Below are positions 25,797-33,901 of a DNA stretch of 64,000 nucleotides, one piece after another. The DNA comes from UBA8529 sp964390565 (GTDB lineage Bacteria > Bacteroidota > Bacteroidia > Bacteroidales > Tenuifilaceae). A program made the position numbers and the translations under genes. A model generated the notes under the pieces. That model had not been told where the DNA came from and did not search any database. It saw only the letters and a program-made list of their open reading frames with translations. How positions within the stretch are numbered: the stretch's first letter is position 1; each line of letters starts with the position of its first letter. The DNA is taken from positions 62,001 through 126,000 of the forward strand of contig CAYMII010000005.1 in the NCBI GenBank assembly GCA_964390565.1, read 5' to 3'.

Positions 25797-26537
25797 ATGA
25801 TATATTTAGTGGGCATTGACGATACCGACAATTTGGAGAGTAGGGGTACAGGCTTTATTGGACGCACAATGGGTGAACTTATAACTTCATCAGGGTTAGG
25901 TGTTTGTGGAGGTGTGTCGAGACATCAATTGCTTTTCGATCCTAGAGTTCCTTACACATCTCACAACTCATCGCTTTGCCTTGAAATTGAAACGAATAGG
26001 CCCGACGAAGTTTGGGATAAGATGGTTGATTATCTCTTAAATGCTTGCGCTCCTGGTTCCGATTGTGGATTGTGCATGGTTGAAGCCGATAATGTTCCAA
26101 AGTCGATTGTTGAGTGGGGCTTAAGCGCTAAACGCGATTTGCTTAAGCAAGTTGATGCTCATGCCTTAGCAGCAAAGGAGAAAATAAAGTTAATTGGATT
26201 AACAGGTAACCACGATGGGGTAATTGGTTCAATGGCTGCAGTTGGCCTAAGGGCATGGGGAAGCGATGGTCGTTTTGTAGGGCTAAGAGGAACAGAGGTT
26301 AGAACGATAACTGGGATAAAAACACCTTCCGAAATAAAAAAATTAGTTCATTTGCATAATATTGTTACCCCTGAGGGTGAATCGGTGGGCGATGATGCTC
26401 CAATTTTACTGGAAGGATGGCTCAGGCCAGTTCATCGAAAGGGACAAATTACATTGATAGTAAATAAAATTGATAATAATGAAGAATACTGCTACAAACT
26501 CGCAGACAAGGAGTATATCAAAAACATTTCCAACTAG
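25797..26537 (+). CDS. TiaS-like GIDDTD-domain protein in the metal-oxyanion operon
   Basis: The 246-residue protein begins with 'MIYLVGIDDTDNLESRGTGF', the nucleotide-binding motif of the kinase-like domain of archaeal TiaS (tRNA-Ile2 agmatidine synthetase). A second segment, 'LTGNHDGVIGSMAAVGLRAW' (about 140-160), matches its ferredoxin-like domain. The OB-fold and zinc-ribbon RNA-binding domains of real TiaS are absent. Bacteria modify this tRNA with lysine via TilS, so tRNA modification is unlikely. The Cys-rich 'CAPGSDCGLCMVEAD' (about 80-95) could bind metal. Its place between a ModE-like gene and membrane/transport genes suggests a role in molybdate or tungstate handling; the reaction is unknown. 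Confidence 0.75.
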   Translation: MIYLVGIDDTDNLESRGTGFIGRTMGELITSSGLGVCGGVSRHQLLFDPRVPYTSHNSSLCLEIETNRPDEVWDKMVDYLLNACAPGSDCGLCMVEADNVPKSIVEWGLSAKRDLLKQVDAHALAAKEKIKLIGLTGNHDGVIGSMAAVGLRAWGSDGRFVGLRGTEVRTITGIKTPSEIKKLVHLHNIVTPEGESVGDDAPILLEGWLRPVHRKGQITLIVNKIDNNEEYCYKLADKEYIKNISN

Positions 26538-27048
26538 CATTGCCTTATCGGCACAGGTCATCCTGTTATTGATGGTTGGCTTTTTTGCAACTTGGTTGCA
26601 TTTCCGTTTCCGTATTCCTTTAAACATGCCCGGTCGACATGGTTTAGAGTTTATGCTTTTAGTCATGGGTGCAAGAGCACTTTCAGAGTTAAGGGTTACT
26701 TCAACAATCACAATCACAGGCTCGATCCTTGCAACAATGATTCCTGGTTTACACTACGGTGATCCAATGTTACCCGTTACATATCTCATGATGGGAGTTG
26801 CTATCGATTTTGCATGGTATAAATGGCGCTCGGTATGGGTTTGGATTCCGCTTGCTGCTCTACTAGGAGGTCTTGTTTATAGTTTTATTCCTGTTATTAG
26901 GATGATTTTTTCTCCAATGTTTGGTATAATTCATAATTCGCTTAAAGGAGGATTGTTATTCCCTTGGTTTACACATCTAACTTTTGGCTTTATTGGTGCG
27001 TTAGCAGGTGTGGGAGTCGCTACTGGAATTAAGAAGTTGAAAAAATAA
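26479..27048 (+). CDS. ECF-substrate-component-like membrane protein
   Basis: The protein (189 residues from ATG 26479; an ATG at 26470 adds three) has about five or six hydrophobic spans and a basic C-terminal GIKKLKK. The sequence 'PLNMPGRHGLEFMLLVMGAR' and its compact size recall substrate-binding S components of ECF transporters, but no closer family is recognised. It overlaps the TiaS-like gene by 59 bases, which implies tight co-expression. It could form a second route for the metal oxyanion or a related cofactor. A terminator-like hairpin follows. Confidence 0.6.
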   Translation: MKNTATNSQTRSISKTFPTSIALSAQVILLLMVGFFATWLHFRFRIPLNMPGRHGLEFMLLVMGARALSELRVTSTITITGSILATMIPGLHYGDPMLPVTYLMMGVAIDFAWYKWRSVWVWIPLAALLGGLVYSFIPVIRMIFSPMFGIIHNSLKGGLLFPWFTHLTFGFIGALAGVGVATGIKKLKK

Positions 27049-27052
27049 AATC

Positions 27053-27080
27053 AAAAAGGATGTGTTTTGCATCCTTTTTT
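27053..27080 (+). terminator. Hairpin with T-run inside the metal-oxyanion cluster
   Basis: AAAAAGGATG (27053-27062) pairs with CATCCTTTTT (27070-27079), followed by T. It is a good intrinsic terminator placed between the membrane-protein gene and the lipoprotein gene. It may separate two transcripts or act as a partial terminator. Confidence 0.75.
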
Positions 27081-27093
27081 AATACCTATCGAT

Positions 27094-27966
27094 ATGAAGA
27101 TAATTGCTGGTCGATTTTTGATGATTGTTGCCCTACTGGGGATTGCTGGTATATCATGCAGCAAGTCGGATTCCTATGCAGGGAAACCAACCATTGAGCT
27201 AATAGCTGATGAAGGATTTATTGCTAAGGACACGGCAGCATACGAAGCGGATCCGCTTCGTTTTAGAGTTCATTGCAAGTACAATGGCGATCATGCGTTA
27301 ACAAACCTAATTGTGGCTCGAAACGACGTTAGAGTTGTTGATGAGGGCTTTTATTCAAAAGAGTTTACAAAGGATATCGATTTTGCCAAAAGTAGTAGTG
27401 AGTTAGATTCAATAGTTTTTACAATTCGCGATATTGAAAGTAGTGCAGCATCTACCAGTATTAAAGTTCAAAAAAAGGCTGGATCTGGTGGTGGAGAGTT
27501 GAAGTGGTACACGAATGTTACCCTCGATGCACAAAATGCAGTTGGGGGAAAAGGTTTTCTATCGTTTGCAAATGGGTTAACCTATACAAAGCAAGAAGCA
27601 TCAGCAGTTGCTCAAAATATTAATCTGCTCTATTACTACGATGCCGCAGGTGATGCAAATACAATAGCATCTCCTGGAGCCAACCTTGCAGGACTTCTGG
27701 ATTTGTCAGGATGGAGTGTTTTTAATACTACTCGCTATATCAAGATGAGTAATTTATCACAGACTCAATTCGAGGCAATTACTGATCCTGTTTATGTAGT
27801 AAATGCTTACAATGCAACTGGCAATCGAAAGGCAAAAAACCTTGTGGTTGGCGATACCTATTCATTTAAAGATGAAAGTACTGGCAAGTATGGAATCTTC
27901 AGGGTTAACAGTGTTGTAGGGCAAGATGCTGGTAAAGTTGTGATTTCTATTGTAATGCAGAAGTAG
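27094..27966 (+). CDS. Lipoprotein next to a TonB receptor (unknown family)
   Basis: The 290-residue protein starts with a lipoprotein signal peptide ending in the lipobox GISC (about residues 20-23), followed by SKSDS. An N-terminal Ig-like half ('PLRFRVHCKYNGDHALTNLI') precedes a C-terminal half with 'NINLLYYYDAAGDANTIASP' and 'YSFKDESTGKYGIFRVNSVV', a pattern seen in Bacteroidota surface lipoproteins beside TonB receptors. It may be a surface partner that captures substrate for the adjacent receptor. A TTG start at 27067 lies inside the terminator and is rejected. The stop is 8 bases before the receptor gene. Confidence 0.7.
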   Translation: MKIIAGRFLMIVALLGIAGISCSKSDSYAGKPTIELIADEGFIAKDTAAYEADPLRFRVHCKYNGDHALTNLIVARNDVRVVDEGFYSKEFTKDIDFAKSSSELDSIVFTIRDIESSAASTSIKVQKKAGSGGGELKWYTNVTLDAQNAVGGKGFLSFANGLTYTKQEASAVAQNINLLYYYDAAGDANTIASPGANLAGLLDLSGWSVFNTTRYIKMSNLSQTQFEAITDPVYVVNAYNATGNRKAKNLVVGDTYSFKDESTGKYGIFRVNSVVGQDAGKVVISIVMQK

Positions 27967-27974
27967 CAATTAGT

Positions 27975-30266
27975 ATGAGGAATATATTCTTTCTATCTCT
28001 TTTGTTTGCAAATATCTCACTCTCAGCATTTGGGCAAAATTGCTTGCGAGGCGTTGTGTTGGATGATAAAACCAACGAACCGTTATCGGGCGTAGCAATT
28101 AGGCTTTATGGAACAACATTGGGCTATGCTACTGATTCAAAAGGTGAGTTTACCATTTGTGATTTAAAGCAATCTGATATAACGCTTGAGTTTAGCCATG
28201 TTGGCTATAAGTCCTCTATAAAAGCAAATGTTACTGCATCCGAGAAACTGAAGGTTTATCTTGTTGAATCACCTATTGCAATTGATCCTATTGTAGTTAC
28301 TGCAACATTAAATCCGCAGTCTACATGGGAAGTTCCATCGATGGTGAGCGTTATCGACAGCGTCAAACTTCGTTCACAATCTGCCTTGAATACTGATAAT
28401 TACTTGCAAACCATTCCCGATCTTTTTATCAACAGGTCGAATGGAATCTTCTCGAAAAATGCTAGCGTCACAATGCGAGGGTTAGATGGAACAAACCGTG
28501 TGTTAATTTTATACGATGGTGCGCCCTTAAATAAAACATCCTACGGGTTTATTAATTGGAGTCTAATATCTCCCGATCTTGTTGATCAAATCGAGGTGGT
28601 TCATGGGCCATCGTCTGCATTATTCGGAAATAATGCGATGGCTGGCGTTATCAATATAAGAACTAAAGAACCAATTAATTCACCTTTTTACGGTTCTGTG
28701 ACAGGGGAGACTGGGAGCCTAGACCTTTATGGTGCACGAGCGATGATTGGTGGTAAACTTCCAATTACTAAAAGAGGTGTCAATCTAATGATTAATGGGT
28801 TTTATCGAAAGGGCGATGGGTATATTATCCAGCAACCTAAAGATAGGGATAGCACTTGTGTCCCAGCATACTTAATGGAAAAAGGGATGACTTACAAAGT
28901 AAATATTCCAATTTCCGATAGTTCCTCAATTTATGCCGGTGGTAACCTTTATCAAGATAAACGGAGTTCTGGAAAAAAGGTCTATTTGAGTGATGGGAGT
29001 TACGACTCATATACCACAAACCGCATTCGTTTGGGCTACAAAGGCTATGTTGGGAGAGTTAAATTGGATATTTACAGTTATGCTCAAAAAGAAAAATACT
29101 TAAATCAAACTGATAATATTAATAAAACAGGAGAATATAAACTTTCAAATACCTATCAAACATCTGGGGATATTGGCTTTTGGGCAAATGCTTCACGGAG
29201 TATTGGCTTACAAAACGAGGCAATATTTGGAGTCGATCTAAAGCATGGTTGGATGGATGCTGAGGATATCTACAGAACTTCAACTGACGATCTAACTAGA
29301 AAAGGAAAGGTAACTTTTGCGGCAGTCTTTTTACAAGATGAACAAACCCTTTTTCAATCTAAAGTGAAGATATTAGCAGGAATTCGATTTGATCATGCGA
29401 GGTTCTATGATGGTTTACTCGATGTTAAAGGACCTACTAAAAATACAGGATTCGAGAATGATACTCTGGCCAATTTCCCAGCAAACTCTTGGAGTGACAT
29501 AAACCCTAAACTAGGAATTAGGTATTTCCCAAATAAATGGTTAAGCGTATACGGCTCAGTGGCATCAGGTTTTATGCCTGCAAAATTAGATGATTTATGC
29601 TCATCAAGGAAGATTAGTAAAGGGTTTAAAATGGCTAACCCGGATTTAAAACCCGAACATCTTATAACATATGAAATTGGAGGAGGTGTTAAGTTGAAAA
29701 CTTTATTGAGATTCGACCTCTCATTATATTTATCGAATGGATACGATTTTCAGTACTTTGTATCAACAGGAAAGTTCCTTGATATTGGAGGTGATATTCA
29801 ACCAATTGTTAGACGCGAAAATATTACCTCTGTGAGGGTTTATGGTGGTGATGCATCTGTTACTATTACTCCGATAAAGAGTTTTACAATCAGTGGTAAT
29901 TTTTCGATGAATCATTCTGAAATTACAAAGTATAAAGTTGACCCTTTGAAAGATACAACAAATCTAAAAGGTAAATTGCTTGCTGAAGTACCCATACGAC
30001 AAGCTTCTATCGAAACGATGTATCTTAATAAGTTTGTCAATATAGGTTTAGCCTGGATTTATATTGGGCCACAATGGGGTGATGAAGTAAATAGTTACCA
30101 AATTGATTCTTGGAATACATTCAATCTAAGGCTTTGGAAAGATTATCGGTCAGTTAGAATGGCTTTAGATATTCAAGACTTGCTTGATAAGCAATTTGTT
30201 GATAAGAAGGATTTATTGTCTCCTGGTAGGTTTGTGCAACTGTCAGTATCATATAGTTTTAAATGA
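27975..30266 (+). CDS. TonB-dependent outer-membrane receptor of the molybdate/tungstate locus
   Basis: The 763-residue protein has a signal peptide, a CarboxypepD_reg-like domain (about 22-100; 'GVVLDDKTNEPLSGVAIRLY'), a plug domain ('SVTMRGLDGTNRVLILYDGA', 'EVVHGPSSALFGNNAMAGVI') and a β-barrel. These show an active outer-membrane importer driven by TonB. It sits 16 bases before wtpA and shares an operon-like run with wtpBC, so the cargo is likely tungstate, molybdate or a metallophore complex of them. This is an inference from context, since TonB receptors for these oxyanions are rarely described. Confidence 0.9.
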   Translation: MRNIFFLSLLFANISLSAFGQNCLRGVVLDDKTNEPLSGVAIRLYGTTLGYATDSKGEFTICDLKQSDITLEFSHVGYKSSIKANVTASEKLKVYLVESPIAIDPIVVTATLNPQSTWEVPSMVSVIDSVKLRSQSALNTDNYLQTIPDLFINRSNGIFSKNASVTMRGLDGTNRVLILYDGAPLNKTSYGFINWSLISPDLVDQIEVVHGPSSALFGNNAMAGVINIRTKEPINSPFYGSVTGETGSLDLYGARAMIGGKLPITKRGVNLMINGFYRKGDGYIIQQPKDRDSTCVPAYLMEKGMTYKVNIPISDSSSIYAGGNLYQDKRSSGKKVYLSDGSYDSYTTNRIRLGYKGYVGRVKLDIYSYAQKEKYLNQTDNINKTGEYKLSNTYQTSGDIGFWANASRSIGLQNEAIFGVDLKHGWMDAEDIYRTSTDDLTRKGKVTFAAVFLQDEQTLFQSKVKILAGIRFDHARFYDGLLDVKGPTKNTGFENDTLANFPANSWSDINPKLGIRYFPNKWLSVYGSVASGFMPAKLDDLCSSRKISKGFKMANPDLKPEHLITYEIGGGVKLKTLLRFDLSLYLSNGYDFQYFVSTGKFLDIGGDIQPIVRRENITSVRVYGGDASVTITPIKSFTISGNFSMNHSEITKYKVDPLKDTTNLKGKLLAEVPIRQASIETMYLNKFVNIGLAWIYIGPQWGDEVNSYQIDSWNTFNLRLWKDYRSVRMALDIQDLLDKQFVDKKDLLSPGRFVQLSVSYSFK

Positions 30267-30282
30267 TAAAAATATATAAAGT

Positions 30283-31260
30283 ATGAAATCTATTTTTAGA
30301 AATTTACTAATTGCAGCTTTTGCAATTATTCTTGGTTCATGCGGAAGCAATGTTAAAAAGGATACCCTACTTACGGGCGAATTAACAATTTTTCATGCTG
30401 GTAGCCTTTCGCTACCCATGAAAGCTGCTGTTGATAGTTTTAAGAAAATCAATCCAAATGTAACCTTTAAGCTAGAAAGCGCAGGAAGCGTTGAGTGTGC
30501 TCGCAAAATCACTGAACTTGGTAAAGCCTGTGATATTATGGCCTCGGCAGATTATAATGTGATTGATAAACTTTTAATCCCTCAATTCGCATCGTGGAAT
30601 ATTCCATTTGCAGGTAACGAAATGGCAATTGTTTATCATGATAAATCGAGGTTTGCCAATGAAATTACCAAAGAAAATTGGTACGATATTCTCCTTAAAC
30701 AAGATGTAGCCTACGGCAGGAGCGATCCTAATTCAGATCCTTGTGGCTATAGAACGGTAATGACTGTTAAACTTGCCGAGAAGTTATATTTAAAGCCAGA
30801 TTTATCTAAGCAAATTCTTGATAAGGATAATAAGTATATTCGTCCTAAAGAGGTTGATTTGCTTGCGTTGCTCGAAAGCAATACAATCGATTATATTTTC
30901 CTATACAAATCGGTTGCAATTCAGCATGGGTTAAATTATCTTGAATTACCTCAAGAGATTAATCTTTCAAACATCGCGTTTGACGAACTTTACAAAACAG
31001 TAACTGTTGAGGTTAAAGGAAAAACTCCTGAGTCGGTAATTACAATGGTTGGCGAACCTATGATTTACGGTTTAACAATTCCAAAGAACTCTACAAATCC
31101 TAAACTTGCGCATGAGTTTGTGAAGTATTTCCTTGAGGCAAATGGTGGACAATCTATTATGAAAAAGATGGGACAGACAGCAATTGTGCCTGCTGCAACA
31201 GCATCTTATGATAGCATTCCTGAGATATTGAAGGGGTTTGCATTGAAGAAAGGGATTTAA
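30283..31260 (+). CDS. wtpA: Tungstate/molybdate ABC transporter substrate-binding lipoprotein
   Basis: The 325-residue protein has a lipoprotein signal with lipobox LGSC. The mature part is the ModA/WtpA class of periplasmic binding protein: 'LTIFHAGSLSLPMKAAVDSF', 'CDIMASADYNVID', 'GNEMAIVYHDKSRF', 'GRSDPNSDPCGYRTVMTVKL' and 'ELPQEINLSN'. The pattern (FHAGSL, SDPNSDPCGYR) is that of WtpA, which prefers tungstate, not E. coli ModA. It delivers the oxyanion to WtpBC. It follows the TonB receptor by 16 bases. Confidence 0.92.
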   Translation: MKSIFRNLLIAAFAIILGSCGSNVKKDTLLTGELTIFHAGSLSLPMKAAVDSFKKINPNVTFKLESAGSVECARKITELGKACDIMASADYNVIDKLLIPQFASWNIPFAGNEMAIVYHDKSRFANEITKENWYDILLKQDVAYGRSDPNSDPCGYRTVMTVKLAEKLYLKPDLSKQILDKDNKYIRPKEVDLLALLESNTIDYIFLYKSVAIQHGLNYLELPQEINLSNIAFDELYKTVTVEVKGKTPESVITMVGEPMIYGLTIPKNSTNPKLAHEFVKYFLEANGGQSIMKKMGQTAIVPAATASYDSIPEILKGFALKKGI

Positions 31261-31264
31261 GATG

Positions 31265-31357
31265 GAACGCGGATTAAACGGATTTCTTCCGCTGATAAAA
31301 ACGGATTATTATTATCAGTGAAAATCTGCGATGCTTGCATCCGCTTAATCAGCGTTC
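31265..31357. repeat. Hairpin-forming dispersed repeat between wtpA and wtpB
   Basis: GAACGCGGATTAAACGGAT (31265-31283) and ATCCGCTTAATCAGCGTTC (31339-31357) pair at 17 of 19 positions. The intervening sequence has further GCTGATAA/TTATCAG complementarity. Similar GCGGATTAA...GCGTTC elements are scattered in Bacteroidota intergenic regions. In this position it could protect or uncouple the wtpA message. Confidence 0.6.
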
Positions 31358-31383
31358 TAATATTTGTCAAATAGATTTCCTAG

Positions 31384-32205
31384 ATGGTGTATAAACTTAG
31401 TAATAGCATAAAAAACATTGGCCAAAACTTCTCATGGTTTAGGCTGGTTGCTACCTTGCTTGGTGGATTGCTGCTGCTTTTTATTATATCGCCAATCCTT
31501 GGGATGGTGCTGGCAACCCCTTTGCAAAGTATTGTTAGCACAGCGGTAGAACCCGAAGTAAAAGCGAGTATCTGGCTTACCATTTGGGTTGCTATGGCTG
31601 CAACGCTTGTTTTTGCTTTGCTCTCAATCCCATTGGCCTATTTGTTGGCTCGTCATAATTTTCCATTAAAACGCTTGGTGTTAGGCATTATTGATCTTCC
31701 AGTTGTTATTCCCCATTCTGCGGCAGGTATTGCTCTGCTTGGGTTTATGGCTCGGGACAGTTTTTTAGGGAAGACCTCATCATCGCTCGGTTTTAGTTTT
31801 GTTGGTACCCCAGCAGGAATTGCCTTGGCAATGGCTTTTGTAAGCGTTCCATTTTTAATAAACTATGCAAGAGAAGGATTTGCTTCTGTTCATGAGCGAT
31901 TGGAGAAAGCAGCATTAAACCTTGGAGCATCGCCAGCAAGGGTGTTTTTTACCATTTCTTTGCCATTAGCATGGAAAAGCATTGTCTCAGGATTAATCAT
32001 GATGTTTGCTCGCGGAATGAGTGAGTTTGGTGCTGTTATTATTGTTGCATACAATCCAATGATTACACCTGTTCTGATTTTTGAACGCTTTGGCTCGTTT
32101 GGTTTGAAGTATGCTCGTCCGGTTGCTGTTATATTTATTGCCGTTTGCCTTGTTGTTTTTATACTTGTTCGATTAATTGCTCGAAAGGAGAATAAGGATG
32201 CTTAG
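31384..32205 (+). CDS. wtpB: Tungstate/molybdate ABC transporter permease
   Basis: The 273-residue protein has six membrane spans and the permease coupling motif around 'EKAALNLGASPARVFFTISL' (EAA motif), with 'DLPVVIPHSAAGIALLG' typical of the ModB/WtpB family. It forms the inner-membrane channel with WtpC. It overlaps the start of wtpC by 8 bases, indicating translational coupling. It is preceded by a 123-base gap with a hairpin, which may lower its expression relative to wtpA. Confidence 0.92.
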   Translation: MVYKLSNSIKNIGQNFSWFRLVATLLGGLLLLFIISPILGMVLATPLQSIVSTAVEPEVKASIWLTIWVAMAATLVFALLSIPLAYLLARHNFPLKRLVLGIIDLPVVIPHSAAGIALLGFMARDSFLGKTSSSLGFSFVGTPAGIALAMAFVSVPFLINYAREGFASVHERLEKAALNLGASPARVFFTISLPLAWKSIVSGLIMMFARGMSEFGAVIIVAYNPMITPVLIFERFGSFGLKYARPVAVIFIAVCLVVFILVRLIARKENKDA

Positions 32206-33256
32206 AGTTGAGAACATATCGAAGACGTTTGGACAGTTTGAGTTAAGTGATATCTCCTTCCAAGTTGATAAGGGCGATTACTTTATGGTACTTGGCCCGT
32301 CAGGAGCAGGGAAATCAATAATACTGGAGATAATCTCGGGGCTTGTTAAGCCCGATAGTGGCAAGGTTTTTATTGATGATTTAGATATAACTAATCTTGC
32401 TATTGGCGATAGAAGTGTGGGCTTGGTTTTTCAGGATTTGGCTGTTTTCCCACACATGTCGGTTTTTGAAAATATCGCCTTCCCCCTTAAACGTAAAGGA
32501 GTTAAAGGCTTGGAGTTGAAATCAAGAGTTAATGGTTTAGCCGAAGAGTTTTCAATCTCTCATCTTCTGAAAAGAAGTCCGGTAAACCTTTCCGGTGGAG
32601 AGTTGCAACGCGTTGCATTGGCTCGAACTCTTGCCTTAAAGCCCAAAATCTTGCTTTTAGATGAGCCCCTCTCATCAATTGATGTGCAGCTTAAGGCTGG
32701 ATTAAAATCGTTGCTTAGAAGCATTAATCGCGAGGGGCAAACAATTATTCATGTTACCCACGATTACGACGAGGCGATATCGTTGGGAAGCCATGTTGCT
32801 GTTGTGAATAGTGGAAGAATAGTCCAGACTGGCACTCCTGTTGATGTTTTTAGAAATCCTGCATCAGAGTTTGTTGCCAACTTTAGTGGCATAAAGAATT
32901 TCTTTAAAGGCACAATCGCCGAAAGTTCGGAGCATGATCTAAGGTGCTTTGATACAAATGGCCTAAAAATATGGCTTTACACCGATGAAAATAGCGGCGA
33001 GGGTTATGTATGTTTTCCTGAGAATTCTGTTTCAATATCATTAGAAAACCCCCATACAAGTGCAATTAATACTTATCAAGGTATTGTTGTAGATACATAT
33101 CAGCAAAAGCATGGATTTGAGGTATGGGTAGATATTGGGATTAAAGTAGCCGCTTTGATAACATGGGAATCGCTAGAACGATTTAATATAAAAACTGGGA
33201 ATAAGGTTTGGGTTTCTGTAAAGGCGAATGCGGTAATGTTTATTAAGGCAAATTAA
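32198..33256 (+). CDS. wtpC: Tungstate/molybdate ABC transporter ATP-binding protein
   Basis: The 352-residue ATPase has Walker A 'LGPSGAGKSIILEIISG', signature 'LSGGELQRVALARTLALKPK', Walker B 'ILLLDEPLSSIDVQ' and 'VTHDYDEAISL'. The C-terminal ~120 residues form a TOBE-like regulatory domain, as in ModC/WtpC. The ATG at 32198 overlaps the wtpB stop; an upstream TTG at 32177 would add seven residues inside wtpB and is less likely. Its neighbours make tungstate/molybdate the best substrate. Confidence 0.92.
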   Translation: MLRVENISKTFGQFELSDISFQVDKGDYFMVLGPSGAGKSIILEIISGLVKPDSGKVFIDDLDITNLAIGDRSVGLVFQDLAVFPHMSVFENIAFPLKRKGVKGLELKSRVNGLAEEFSISHLLKRSPVNLSGGELQRVALARTLALKPKILLLDEPLSSIDVQLKAGLKSLLRSINREGQTIIHVTHDYDEAISLGSHVAVVNSGRIVQTGTPVDVFRNPASEFVANFSGIKNFFKGTIAESSEHDLRCFDTNGLKIWLYTDENSGEGYVCFPENSVSISLENPHTSAINTYQGIVVDTYQQKHGFEVWVDIGIKVAALITWESLERFNIKTGNKVWVSVKANAVMFIKAN

Positions 33257-33269
33257 TTTTGTAAAATAA

Positions 33270-33307
33270 AAGATGTCAGAACTATTTGGTCTAGTGTCTG
33301 ACATCTT
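33270..33307. terminator. Bidirectional hairpin after wtpC
   Basis: AGATGTCAGA (33271-33280) and TCTGACATCT (33297-33306) form a perfect 10-bp stem. On the minus strand it is followed by TTTATTTT, so it most clearly ends the ferritin-like gene, while also closing the wtp operon. Confidence 0.7.
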
Positions 33308-33325
33308 GTATCTAAAATCTGTTTA

Positions 33326-33781
33326 CTAATTCTCTTTCAACACAAATTCATCATACTCTAGCTCAAAGCGAAGTTTATGACGCGATTCCTCTTGGGCTAA
33401 ACCAAGAAATAGCCTCTTAAGCTCCTCATTTGGCGCTTTTTCTGATAGTTTCATGTAAAGTTTAAAGGCTGCCTTTTCGCGCTTCATCGCTAGAACTAAG
33501 GTTTGCTCGTAGTTCATCTCTGTTTTCGATTTAGTTCGAACAACGTAATCGGCAATTTTCAGGTCGGCAACTTTGGCTGTAGGAAGATCATAAATCCCTT
33601 CCTCCTTAATCTTAATTAACCTTGCTTTATGCCCCATTTCCTCTTGTGCGAATTGGATAAAAGTTTTTTTCATATCCTCTGTTCTTGAGGTTTTGGCCAA
33701 TTCGTTGTAAAAATCAACTGCATTCTGCTCATTTTGAATTGCAAAATCGAGGATGTCGTTTATGTTGGTGAATTCGTTCAT
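33326..33781 (-). CDS. Ferritin-like di-iron protein (rubrerythrin-type four-helix bundle)
   Basis: The 151-residue protein has two repeats of the E-x(n)-ExxH di-iron pattern: 'IQNEQNAVDFYNELAKT' with 'FAQEEMGHKARLIK', then 'MKREKAAFKLYMKLSEK' with 'LAQEESRHKLRFELEYD'. This is the rubrerythrin/ferritin-like bundle (COG1633 type). The rubredoxin domain of true rubrerythrin is missing. It probably detoxifies peroxide or buffers iron in anaerobes. The start is taken at the ATG (MNEFTN); an upstream frame extension to 33865 runs into a dispersed repeat and is rejected. Confidence 0.85.
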   Translation of the reverse strand: MNEFTNINDILDFAIQNEQNAVDFYNELAKTSRTEDMKKTFIQFAQEEMGHKARLIKIKEEGIYDLPTAKVADLKIADYVVRTKSKTEMNYEQTLVLAMKREKAAFKLYMKLSEKAPNEELKRLFLGLAQEESRHKLRFELEYDEFVLKEN

Positions 33782-33806
33782 GTTATTATGTTTTTGAATT
33801 ATTTTT

Positions 33807-33897
33807 CCTTTGTGTTCTTTGCGAGTATCTTTGGGCGCTTTGCGGTTACTATTCTTAAACCGCAAGGTTCACGAAGGTTTGCGCAAAGGCCACTAAG
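33807..33897. repeat. Inverted pair of CTTTGTG/GCGGTT dispersed repeats
   Basis: The left arm (33807-33847) and the reverse complement of the right arm (33857-33897) share CCTTTG-, CTTTGCG-, CTTTG- and GCGGTT- blocks, so an imperfect long hairpin can form. Related sequence occurs at 45286-45373. The stretch lies between two same-strand genes and has no coding pattern. Confidence 0.6.
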
Positions 33898-33901
33898 ACT
33901 T

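Noticed and set aside
25797..26537. Naming it tRNA(Ile2) agmatidine synthetase (tiaS)
   Set aside because: The OB-fold and zinc-ribbon RNA-binding domains are absent and bacteria use TilS lysidine; only the GIDDTD and ferredoxin-like parts are shared.
27067..27093. TTG start of the lipoprotein
   Set aside because: It lies inside a terminator stem and would spoil the lipoprotein signal peptide beginning at ATG 27094.
33782..33865. N-terminal extension of the ferritin-like protein
   Set aside because: The extra residues come from the CTTTGTG repeat; the ATG at 33781 gives the normal family start.
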